A DNA stretch of 56,918 nucleotides from JAEUNJ01 sp052035955 (lineage in GTDB: Bacteria; Pseudomonadota; Gammaproteobacteria; Burkholderiales; Rhodocyclaceae), in NCBI GenBank assembly GCA_052035955.1, contig JBPOHD010000038.1, forward strand, positions 1-56,918, read 5' to 3'. The translations under genes were made by a program, and so were the position numbers. How positions within the stretch are numbered: the first letter of the stretch is position 1; every line of letters starts with the position of its first letter. Below the pieces are notes generated by a model. That model made no database searches. It saw only the letters and a program-made list of their open reading frames with translations, and was not told the DNA's origin. Shown here piece after piece: positions 51,701-56,918 of the stretch.

Positions 51701-54700
51701 GGGCTCAGGCCGCTCTTCGCCTCGCCGTCGAGCAGGGACCCGACCGAGATGATGCCGACCGCACCGGCGACGCCGGCCGCGCCGCCGCCGGCCCCGGCGA
51801 TGGTCAGCGAATTGACGTGCTTCTCCGAGGACGCCGCGACCTTCACGTCCCCGGTGGCATCCACCTCGGCGCCGTTGCCGATGTAGGCCGTGGTCGTGTT
51901 GAGCGCCACGGTGGCATTGGCCGTGATGCCGACCCCCGCGGCGCCGCCCCCGGCGCCGGCGCCGGTCGCGGCCACCGTGATGACCCGGTCCGTGGCGGCC
52001 ACGTCCACCGCGTCCCCGGCGAAGCCCTGGTTCACCTTCGCGTGGTCGCCGATGCCCGCTTCGGTCTTCGACACCACCACGTTGAGGGCGATGGTGCCGG
52101 CCACGCCCGCCGAGCCTCCGCCGGCGCCGGCCACGGAGATGCTGTTCACGTTTTCCACCGAATCGGCGTGAACCGAGGTGGTGCCGCTGGCGTTGGTCTC
52201 GGCGTAATCGCCTATCCGGGCCTTGGTGGTGCCCGCATTGACGCCCGCCGACAGGGTGCCGCCGACGCCGGCCGCACCGCCGCCGGCCCCGGCCCCCGAC
52301 AGCAGCCAGGAGGTGGCGAAATCGGAGGCGTTCAGGGCCAGGTCGCCGGCCGAGACGTTGATCTTCGCCGCGTCCGCGGCCGAGGTGCCGTCTTCCACGT
52401 AGGCCGTCGTCGTATCGGCGACGCCGACACCCGCCACCGCGCCGCCGACCCCCGCGCTGCCGCCGCCGGCGAAACCGGCGGTGGTGGTGAAGGTGATGTC
52501 CGCCGACGCGGCGTCCAGCGCCACGCCCTTGTTGGCATTCACCAGGGCCGAGCGGCCGATCCAGGCCTGGGTGGTCTTGGCGACCACGGCCACGTTGGCC
52601 GCCGCGCCGACGCCCGCCGACCCGCCGCCCCCGGCCCCGGCCGCCGTGTCGATCAGCAGGGTTTCGTCCACCGCCTTGACGCGCACCTGCTGGTCGGCAC
52701 CGGCGCCGCGGTTGTCCTCGTTGATCTTGGCGCCCCGGCGGATCGCCGCCTCGGTGTTGGTGGCGATCACGTTCGCCGATACGGTGGCGGCGACCCCGGC
52801 CTTGCCGCCGCCCGCGCCGCTGGCCACGGTGGTGATCAGGTTCTCGCGGTTGTAGGCCGTGACGGACAGTCCTTTGGCGTTTTCCCGCCTCTTGTCCAGC
52901 AGGGCACCCGGGCTGGTCGGCGGATGCGCGACCAGGTCCTCGATGGCCTCGTCCTTGTAGAGCAGCGCGGCGACCGGCTCGCCCTTGTAAACGCTGGCCG
53001 CGTCCCGGTTGCCGCGCGCATTGACCGAGGCGCCTTCGCCCACGTAGGCCCGGGTGCTGCCGATCAGGGTGGCCACGGCGAGGGAACCGCCGACCCCCGC
53101 GTCGCCGCCACCCGCGCCGCTGCCCGCCGTCAGCACCGCGGTGATGTCGTCCTGGGCGTTGATGAGCACGTTGCCGTTGGCATCGATGGTGGCGGACTTG
53201 CCGACGTAGGACTGCACGTCGTTCACCGACACCGCGACCGACACCGCGCCGCCGACGCCAGCGCTGCCGCCGCCGGCGAATCCCGCCGTGACCGAGACGA
53301 TGCTCTCGCTCGCGGTCGCATCCACCGCCACGTCCCTGGCCGCCTTGACGGTCGCCACCTTGCCGTCCGCCTTGGTGTCGTCGGCGACGAAGGCCTTCAC
53401 CGTCTTGGCGAGGATGGTGGTGTCCAGGCCGGCACCGACGCCGGCCTTGCCGCCGCCCGCGCCGCCGCCGGCAATGCCGACGACCACCGTGTCGTCCCGG
53501 GCGTGCAGGTCCACCGTCTGGTCGGCCGAGGCGAAGGCGGCATCGGTGTTGATCCTGGCGGCCTGCCCGACGGAGGCCTGGGTATCGGCGAAGCTGGCGT
53601 TGATGGACAGGGCCGCGGCGACGCCGGCCTTGCCGCCGCCGGCCCCCGCGACGACGGCATTGACGGCCGTCTCCCGGGCCTCGGCCGCCACCGTGGTCGT
53701 CTTCTTCGCGTCGATCTCGGCGTCTTCGCCGACGGTGGCGTAAGTCCGGTTCCAGACCACGTTCGCCGCGATGGCGCCACCGACCCCCACTTCCTTGCCG
53801 CCGGCGACGCCGCCGGCCACCATCACCATGGTGCCGTCGTTGGTGGCCTTGACGATGGCATCACCCTCGGCGGTGACCGTCGCCCCGTCGGCGACCTTTG
53901 CCTCCGCCTTGTTCATCGAAACGTTGATGCCGAGCACGCCGGCCACGCCGGTGCTTTCCGTGCCCGCCGCGCCGCTCACGGAGACGTTTGCGATGTCCTG
54001 GGCGGCATCGGCGGCCACCTTGACCCCTGCACCCGAACCGGTGGACTTGACCGTGGCGCCGGTGCCGATGGAGGCGAGGGTCTCGTCGTAATTGACGATG
54101 TCGGTGTTGGATACGCCGACGCCGGCCTTCTTGGCGCCCGCCACCGCGCCGGCGAAGGAGATGGCCTTCACGTCCGACCGGCTGGACACCTCGACGCCGA
54201 GATTCTGGGGATTCGGCGTGCCCGGCACGGCTTCGGGCTGGCTGCCGTAGGTGGTCAGTGCGACGTTCTTGCCGATGGTGGCTTCGGTGACGTTGCGGAA
54301 CAGATCCACCGAGAAGGCGCCGGCCACCGCCGCGTTGCCCTTGGCGGCGGCCCCGGCGACGGCCTCGGTGTAGTAGTTGTTGGAACCCAGGTAGGTGGAG
54401 GGGTCCAGCGTATCGAAGCTGAAACTCTTCACGTCCGAGATGTTCGGCACGTAGAACTCGACCCGGTTCTTGGCCGCCTTCACCGTCGCCGACCGGGCGT
54501 GGATGACGGAGGCCGCATCCGCCGCGGCGGTGTCCCGGCCGATGGCGGCCAGGCTCTGGTTGTTGGAAAGCAGCACCGCGAAGGAGGCGCCGACGCCGGC
54601 CTTGCTCTTGTCGCCGGTGGACAGGGCGCCGGCCCGGGCCTGGGCCGAGATCTTGCTGGTGTCCTCGGCCTTGACGGCGATGTCGCCGACCCGTGCGCCG

Positions 54701-56918
54701 GCGCTGCCTATCGTCGCCCCTTCGTCGATGGCGGCCGTCGTTTCGTTGTCGTTGCCCACCACGGCCAGGGCGCCGGCCACCGCCACTTCGCCACCGCTGG
54801 CGCCCGAGACCGCCTCGGCGCTCATGGTCTTCACGAAGGCGGCGTCGCGGTTCTGCAGGGCCGTCGCCAGGATGTTGATGTCCTGGGCCTGGACGACGGT
54901 GGTGCCGGAACCGATGGTTGCCTGGGTCTTGTTGAACGTTGCCGTCAGGGCCACCGCCGCCGCCACGCCTACGTCGTCGGAGACGGCCTCGCCCGTGGCG
55001 GTGGTGGCGTAGTTGGTGTCCGTCGTCGCCTTGATGTCGAGATTGCCGGAGGTGCTGACTCGGCGGCCGGCGCCGATGCCGGCCTTCGCCTGGTTCACCG
55101 CCACGCCGACGCCGATGGCGGCGGCCACGCTGACCTTCTTGCCGCTGTCCTTGCCGGTTCCCGTGCCGCCGTCCTTGCCGGGCGGGGGATTGGTCTTGCC
55201 GACGTTGGGCGTGTCGTTCTTATTTACGGCCGGCGTTTCGGCGGCCGGCGTCACCTTGTCCGTGTCCAGGGTCTTGGTGCCGTCGTTGCGGCCCTTGGCG
55301 AAGTCGAGCTGCGACTTCTTCTGCTCGTCGACGGTCGTCCCGGCCTCCGGCGTTTCCTTGCCGTCGGCATCCTTCTTGGCCGCCTTGGCACCCTTGGCCC
55401 CAGCCGTTGCGCCGGTCTTCAGCAAGGTCTTCGACGAGGCCGACAGGTCGATGGCGGAGGCGCCGGAGACATCCCGTTCGATGCTGGCCGTGGCCGTATC
55501 CACCGCGATGGTGGCGGCCAGGGAGGCGCCTACCGCCACGTCGCCCTGGGCCTGGCCCGTGGCCTTGGTGGAGATGGAATCCGTCAGTTCCGAGGCGGCG
55601 GAAAGCTTGCCGGTGAGTCCCAGGGCCGTGGCCGATTCGCCGACGCGGGCCGTCGCCGTGTTGACGGCCACCGTGGCCGCCACCACCGGCGTGATCGACA
55701 CCTTCGCCCCGGCCGCCCCGCCCGTCACCTCGGTGCTCAGCGTGTGGTCGCCCTTGGCCGACAGGGCCAGGTCCTTGCCGCCGGTGAGCCTGGCGCCGTC
55801 CTCCACTTCCGCCACGGCCGTGTTGACCACGACGTTGGCGCCTATGGAAGCCCCGACCCCGACCTTGGCGCTGCTGTCGGTGCCCTTCACGTCGGCCCCG
55901 GCCTTGACCGTGCTCGTGGAGGCGTTCTGGGCCTGGACGGAGATGTCCCCGCCGCCGGCCGCCACCCTTGCGCCGAGCCCGCTCGAATCCTTGTCGCCCT
56001 CGATCGCCGCCACGTTCGTGTTCACGGCGACGTTCAGGGCCAGCGATCCGGCCACCCCGACGTTGCCCGCCCCGGCGCCGCTCTTCGCATCGGCGCCGAA
56101 GTCGTTCTTCTCGCCCGTCGTCGTCGTGGCACTCACGGCGACGCCCTGGGCCGTGACCTGGCTGTTGTCTGCCACGGAAGCGACGCTGGTCGCCACGCCG
56201 ACGTTGAGGGCCACCGCCGCGCCGACGCCCACGTCCGTGCCGCCGCTATCCACCTGGCTGCCGTCGGCCTTGGCCGACGCATCCGTCTGGGTCGCGGTCG
56301 TGACTTTCAGCGCGCCGCCTGCATTGATGGTCCGACCCTTGGCCACCGTCGCCACCGTCGTCGCCACGCCCACGTTCACGCCCACCGCCGCGGCCACGCT
56401 GACGCCGCCCTCGCTGGTCTCGCCCTTGGGCGCCGGCTTGGTTCCGCTCAGCTTGCTGCCCGCGCCGGCATCGGCCGAGGCACCCGCCTTCTTCGCCGCA
56501 TCGCCCTGGGCCGTCACCTGCTTGTCCACCGTCCCGGCATCGCCACTGGCCGGCTTGTCCGTGCCGGCCTCCGCCTTCTCGCCGCCCTTGACGCTCGCCG
56601 TGGCACCGGCGCTGCTCTTGGCGCTCGACCTGGCCCCCACTTCCACCGCCCCGCCCGCCGTCACGTCCCGGTCGATCACGCCGGTCACGGTGTCCGTCGA
56701 GGAGGTCAGTGCCACGCTCGCCCCGACGGCAACGCTCGTCCCTTCGGTCTGCCCGGTGGCCTTGCTGCTGGCGCTGCTCGTCTGCTCGGCACCGCTGGTG
56801 TAGGCGCCGCTCAGGCCGAGCCCGGTGGCCGAGGTCCCCAGCCGCGCCGTCGTCGTGTTCACCGCCACGGTCACCGCCGCCAGCGGCGTCACCGCCACCT
56901 TCGCGCCGGCCGCTCCCC
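39745..56918 (-). CDS. Giant filamentous adhesin (TpsA-type, LktA/FHA-like), 5' end outside window
   Basis: More than 5,720 codons are open and the frame continues past the window end. The N-terminal signal peptide and TPS secretion domain are not seen, and the GTG at 56898 is probably internal. From N to C there is a tandem array of about 70-residue units (56918 to about 47300), a transition region, a helical coiled-coil-like segment (about 46420-45330), then FHA-like beta-helix repeats (to about 40300) and a C-terminal domain. A Pro-rich GLPPPPPTGGG and a terminal Cys pair (SAECADAAEPGCEE) end the protein. It should be secreted by the TpsB partner and stay cell-attached or be released as a fibre. 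Composition is dominated by Gly, Ala, Val, Thr and Asp. A role in adhesion or biofilm is inferred from family. Confidence 0.88.
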   Translation of the reverse strand, partial: GAAGAKVAVTPLAAVTVAVNTTTARLGTSATGLGLSGAYTSGAEQTSSASSKATGQTEGTSVAVGASVALTSSTDTVTGVIDRDVTAGGAVEVGARSSAKSSAGATASVKGGEKAEAGTDKPASGDAGTVDKQVTAQGDAAKKAGASADAGAGSKLSGTKPAPKGETSEGGVSVAAAVGVNVGVATTVATVAKGRTINAGGALKVTTATQTDASAKADGSQVDSGGTDVGVGAAVALNVGVATSVASVADNSQVTAQGVAVSATTTTGEKNDFGADAKSGAGAGNVGVAGSLALNVAVNTNVAAIEGDKDSSGLGARVAAGGGDISVQAQNASTSTVKAGADVKGTDSSAKVGVGASIGANVVVNTAVAEVEDGARLTGGKDLALSAKGDHTLSTEVTGGAAGAKVSITPVVAATVAVNTATARVGESATALGLTGKLSAASELTDSISTKATGQAQGDVAVGASLAATIAVDTATASIERDVSGASAIDLSASSKTLLKTGATAGAKGAKAAKKDADGKETPEAGTTVDEQKKSQLDFAKGRNDGTKTLDTDKVTPAAETPAVNKNDTPNVGKTNPPPGKDGGTGTGKDSGKKVSVAAAIGVGVAVNQAKAGIGAGRRVSTSGNLDIKATTDTNYATTATGEAVSDDVGVAAAVALTATFNKTQATIGSGTTVVQAQDINILATALQNRDAAFVKTMSAEAVSGASGGEVAVAGALAVVGNDNETTAAIDEGATIGSAGARVGDIAVKAEDTSKISAQARAGALSTGDKSKAGVGASFAVLLSNNQSLAAIGRDTAAADAASVIHARSATVKAAKNRVEFYVPNISDVKSFSFDTLDPSTYLGSNNYYTEAVAGAAAKGNAAVAGAFSVDLFRNVTEATIGKNVALTTYGSQPEAVPGTPNPQNLGVEVSSRSDVKAISFAGAVAGAKKAGVGVSNTDIVNYDETLASIGTGATVKSTGSGAGVKVAADAAQDIANVSVSGAAGTESTGVAGVLGINVSMNKAEAKVADGATVTAEGDAIVKATNDGTMVMVAGGVAGGKEVGVGGAIAANVVWNRTYATVGEDAEIDAKKTTTVAAEARETAVNAVVAGAGGGKAGVAAALSINASFADTQASVGQAARINTDAAFASADQTVDLHARDDTVVVGIAGGGAGGGKAGVGAGLDTTILAKTVKAFVADDTKADGKVATVKAARDVAVDATASESIVSVTAGFAGGGSAGVGGAVSVAVSVNDVQSYVGKSATIDANGNVLINAQDDITAVLTAGSGAGGGDAGVGGSLAVATLIGSTRAYVGEGASVNARGNRDAASVYKGEPVAALLYKDEAIEDLVAHPPTSPGALLDKRRENAKGLSVTAYNRENLITTVASGAGGGKAGVAATVSANVIATNTEAAIRRGAKINEDNRGAGADQQVRVKAVDETLLIDTAAGAGGGGSAGVGAAANVAVVAKTTQAWIGRSALVNANKGVALDAASADITFTTTAGFAGGGSAGVGGAVAGVGVADTTTAYVEDGTSAADAAKINVSAGDLALNASDFATSWLLSGAGAGGGAAGVGGTLSAGVNAGTTKARIGDYAETNASGTTSVHADSVENVNSISVAGAGGGSAGVAGTIALNVVVSKTEAGIGDHAKVNQGFAGDAVDVAATDRVITVAATGAGAGGGAAGVGITANATVALNTTTAYIGNGAEVDATGDVKVAASSEKHVNSLTIAGAGGGAAGVAGAVGIISVGSLLDGEAKSGLSPKDDGGSTTTTQSQADGQLNKSAVGDMLGDTGQAAETKGVLDANAGKLAVGKYMDDSTPIPLKNTQAFIGHGAKVKADRNVSVSARDSTLAIIASGAGGGGGAAGVVGTLGVVLLHDAAEAFVADGASVDAGKTLSVAAETRENVFNVGITGSGAGAAGVSGSIAVNVVSSDTSAYIGAADVNQVAAGTGERSVAVTADSASNLIDVAASGSGAGAAAVGGVLNVNTLFKDTRAYIGKGARVSADKDVEVSAESSQNVIAAGVSIRGAGAAAVGAVASANVVANTTEAYIGASRDDADKGTGAWVDSDGNVKVAASDDTLIVGISAVGNGAGAAGVGLNAGANVLSSQTRAYVAEGSAVNARGNAAGTTILTGAIDDSAPAVLPSTPPGKSGDVDVDRDGVADGNVDGGVSFRVKAGGDGSGAGGAENSVDPAAKGLGNKTVAGAAGGLGTRGTETASGLSVVATGNEKVVTASIGIAGAGAAAVTGAGDANIIVTTTEAYVADGAKINVGTVLGSDASVRVKAADNTFMVQTGGTVAGAGAAGVSGIVEAGIVAKNTHARIGAAEVRGRNVAVGAAAREDLYLVAANVSGAGGAGVGAAVGVTVVTNDTSASIGAGAGIDATGNISVAADQDTGVDLYTVSGAGGAIAGVSGAFSVGVIGNKTRAYVEGAETAIDGARLDAGGSTAVSATSSEDMTTATVSGAASGIAGVAGAVGVKVATSQTEAFIGSNARVNQTRRGAAQDVTVNAADTVTLKGGGGTVALSGVAGVGATAEVNVVRNTTTAYIGDSTKIHADRNVSVSAASVKDVQSAAVAAAGGLSVGVGGALSVVSIGAKLGDDAQGGLRDSGGSGTTTAGTVDANISQDKVTGQLGDSEHVRGMKADISGRMGGLGVSGDLNESSSASLDKTRAYVGGGSEVIAGNDVRVSASERIKADITAVGAAGGFVGIGGAIGVASAHSTTEAFLGKSSYVEAGGDVTVSALSGNVDASGARVSATAGAGGIVGLSAAVAVIDDGSTTQAYIDQGSQIPQAATLTVSAVTQRTARAESIGASVGSLSIGASVARASFAGSTSAYTGDRVVVGGISGKAVDDLVVTASDESAASTRAIAGSAGIAAGSGADAESTIGSGVLAYMGSGTEATVTNGVSITAAAAPKASALAIGVSAGAAAVGVSLAAARITGSVESYLGENSAIGADHLAVAARTDLPVGDVSASATATGASGGLIGANGTESTASYSGSTKSHADQGSVLTARTEVTADTETRQVASASGVAIGFLAVGANIATATSGSDTQAYLGDGVTVSGPGLSVRAAGTDDNFAGAVAGTGGVVSGAASSAWTRGTSNTLAAIGAGDSTHAIAVDALTITADHTNRFNTEVDSVNASVVGASGARGSNIATGIVLAEIGDGAYVAANSVNIQANNRLDKPGLAAGAYNIRSGSGGIIDAPAGRSESVMTLDTIARVGDGAMVHVLAPALGDGVFAMDALNAVNAVDQVKLDSGGALAIAKSVSHLFVDHANAAVAFGANAKVISDLGDINAGARSSVVLDSRSAADTYGLAGAPSGEAYANYAGLNLADVGPGALLSAADGQVHLAGGQSSAGVPTSIHANGNVNLWNKTAFPIDTDPDARAIVQNNATVRVQAGAVVEGAGDLALFADKGSVTANAVGIGKDIYRETAGAIASGISNLFGGGDVSFDIRGGTSSVGGLALAEVDGIVRTGISRLASLTLDYALDTSCGAATCYDSSGRTSWVLVPAASKGVTFTRDLAVGIAANIQDRIDKLRQLKSQYAGDPVAVAAYDSEIKFLQYKLVQLGLAATDASGNWISGKYNSPSPRQAAQDQIGSQQAVVTGYVTNADTAATSLQSTTAAASTNQATLQGSAGTVVSSSGTAVANDDSIVTQIRTLTGYASIAGTDKANYDSLVGKVADNVTRASTISGLRTANTTDQSAVDSKNADIDSKLGEIATRKIQIGSLVSQVVQGSSLTAANQIVVLQAEVDARQSEIRTLASDVKALLTTIAGRNDTIDRNAAAIVSNNTSIASLESSLATALGTAPADAAKVTAINSLKSVNGGLYSGISTAAGSVSTAATSVAGAVVSVGTDQAAIDAAVTVSGRSAASGLVSSLVTSLPTLSTVAASGAAADFVKVDDITVRLGNIRVKGDRLAGSGALRAPGDAQINITNNTPNFLVVNNLTIDANEGGALRFNDILVNNNADINRVNGGGTAAGFSTVLTRDSSGAGVSKPAINIVSNYDPGSPVFAKLPAPAPDIRLKGNITNLRGSVNVLSKAGSILSEGSINAGTVNIKAENGDFVQSYVDGFNHVGGDPASMRDLGTPLGSGIVANGSVMISARFLNINSLVQSGIEQWNVTLPAAPLLTGTAGLFGIDQAALDRALDAYKDATGPRYTHFTNAAGTVTYDAAANRLEAPLSYADADRLTSGWEARTAGTNGLYPLVPDYGNVGVYYDPARTRYELNAAQVRGGYIQLYGQIINTGDPGGANAGKLRVLDGYGQIRITNPTGMPVVINNLDAGSDPSGTLRGTQGKIDIMDIQSVDPVRHTSDVIHSVYTRDYDLATGAAAVKLLTETGRLEKDGSFTILGSSSGTDAGAIDGRNTAYNPQAGLRYVWQTGTDNSTYTYWQFSGTQFLGIESLRTKPSGSVESQSGPFTRASYRLDDGTYLTKDAGSTGTRYTSSTTTRTTSDFWEKTAEWTNCNWWTLCIAQDYHSKWTQTTGSTSITTKSLKADYPIAIEFSGYDRGTVTVNSASDVLLQGAIRNASGTTTITAGRSGSAPDGVTPLAGVSLAGRSIVQAGDDALITSRDLALHASGSIGTVPGAAPVRQVRTAITGTLTATAADGNVMIGQTLGDLKVGTVTAAGSSPLGTARVALEADGSIVAASGGSLIQGDRVELKSQNGAIGSIAVPLAVNVGEPDAAHVAQRSFYGLKASAAGDIGISTGSWSGNATGNLLADTIVSLGGDVKLVASGRIIDNNPNESIVKETWDQLKAYWDSLALRAGTTANKDKQDQALKSFEDGRTQDYALYWQIRRRQADPAAYDPGFAYHVTAAERAALAASGMTADDISRFEANQTGRYHQLDGTVGTYTPAYFAGFRYTATAAEKAALLKGSSWTERELGISVTPGLLKDITNTNPVDKVANVQGHRVILQAGAAIGETQAGVTVPYNVDPSCSLGPGCLTDEMKVALAAAERSDIIDTGSAIQIYRRKPLNFAASTSLDVDVLAAPAGASDDGKAFLASKEDARLGSVVVPGEARIKVRGSVVNVDDVSPAVQAGGLILEAASGGIGFVPDSGAGAVERPLRIDLTAGGTLTARAADRIDIRETAGDLPVDTVFSRKDAVLAASGAILDADAGAELNILATNLTLRSLTGSIGTAGNPLDVGLNTTDGRIRARTETGSPIYLHGPLGHSFNLGAIESGDAAGLSADVDMLIDGSVTAPGPIGLVAGGALSMTSASSVRSLASSVRVSAGSLAMEDGASLRSETGIIRIDTVGDASITGISSGNDGVTGMDGESHSITIVSSGGNVVDAGDNRVDITASAGPSSSLGIRAPSGSIGGDNPLEIDVRRLDATAVDAIGIAALNTVELGTVRAGQDLVLTATGSIVGGDMASTAGRLQATAQDSLAIGSASAARDVVLAALGGSVSADLVASSDAAVRITAPGAVAVTVAEAGLHLQVNSGASITASAMTGGGNVAVTAGGRADLGAVSGRDGVAVSAVTGVAVGSTTSTRGGISATATGDVAVTTATASGSILLSSSGGSVTAMTLSADQVDLRAPGEVAAATMNVGSAVRLAGARVSGAVFGGRRSIGGFVTGFAGGLADTVTMSFSGAGGFALDAFRTAQMTVELPAGSFGIADASIGDRGTFRNPVTLLLVDQHDKNIQSADIQLYSDGNPFYMYLTANRLRTNAFVIYRSPAHEVLTPTGSKSAAEEGADAIAKIVGLPPPPPTGGGVRESADLVRFTGVPVSAECADAAEPGCEE
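45330..46420 (-). other. Helical, coiled-coil-like segment within the giant adhesin
   Basis: About 360 residues differ from the beta-rich surroundings. They include RIDKLRQLKSQYAGDPVAVA, SEIKFLQYKLVQLG, QIVVLQAEVDARQSEIRTLA and TSIASLESSLATAL, with many heptad-like spacings, and few Gly-rich turns. A helical stalk or hairpin is inferred. Confidence 0.6.
47300..56918 (-). repeat. Tandem beta-repeat array of the giant adhesin
   Basis: About 47 to 49 units were counted by eye. Each unit combines a Gly/Ala-rich turn (GAGGGxAGVGG), a strand (xVNVVxxxT), the hallmark AYIGxGAxV and a strand ending VxVxA. Good examples are AYIGNGAEV, AFIGHGAKV, AYIGKGARV and AYVGEGASV. Mean spacing is about 70 residues. 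Several longer hydrophilic inserts interrupt the array (around 56590-56410, 55400-55110, 51740-51515, 50620-50400, 49205-48970). Confidence 0.8.

Noticed and set aside
39745..56918. Adhesin repeat array as a CRISPR or DNA-level satellite
   Set aside because: The units are similar in protein pattern but vary in DNA and length and stay in frame, as expected for a repeat protein.

Overview
The window (about 57 kb, very GC-rich, densely packed) looks like the chromosome of a respiratory betaproteobacterium, probably Rhodocyclales. The reasons are a DUF3460 gene, the order yicC - kinase - phosphatase - rph - rdgB - hemW, a napDAGHB operon, and a complete selenocysteine decoding locus. The order assignment is inference. 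No transposase, integrase, phage gene or CRISPR array was seen.

Layout. (1) 1-6877: the end of selA, then three exported-protein genes (flavocytochrome-c-like flavoprotein, TlpA-like thioredoxin, transglutaminase-like protein), then selB, tRNA-Sec, and a GcvH-like/DsrE-like pair. The three-gene cassette splits selA from selB and has a copy of the same palindromic repeat at each end. (2) 7111-7635: lipoprotein Cu,Zn superoxide dismutase. (3) 7767-15148: periplasmic nitrate reductase genes in two convergent groups, napC and napF on + and napDAGHB on -, with an HDOD gene between. Both groups have an FNR/DNR-type box in front of a plausible -10. (4) 15361-20447 (-): a small c-type cytochrome without a methionine ligand, DUF3460, spoT, rpoZ, gmk, a lipoprotein and yicC. 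(5) 20580-24967 (+): Ser/Thr kinase, PP2C phosphatase, rph, rdgB, hemW. (6) 24936-27630 (-): membrane diguanylate cyclase, trmB, a secreted unknown. (7) 27821-29103 (+): tRNA-Gly(CCC) and a rhomboid protease. (8) 29153-35390 (-): a six-gene operon with a flavin reductase, a 2,5-dihydroxypyridine-dioxygenase-like enzyme, an alpha/beta hydrolase, an acyl-CoA-dehydrogenase-fold protein, an acyl-CoA ligase and a solute-binding protein. (9) 35434-38079 (+): purT, a catalase-like protein and a YkvA-like membrane protein. (10) 38099-56918 (-): a two-partner secretion locus. The adhesin is over 5,700 residues and runs off the window end; its transporter gene follows with a 4-base overlap.

The points most worth following are the unassigned catabolic operon, the repeat-flanked cassette inside the sel locus, the linkage of tRNA-Sec to a lipoyl-carrier-like/DsrE pair, the cytochrome whose axial Met is Gln, and the architecture of the giant adhesin.
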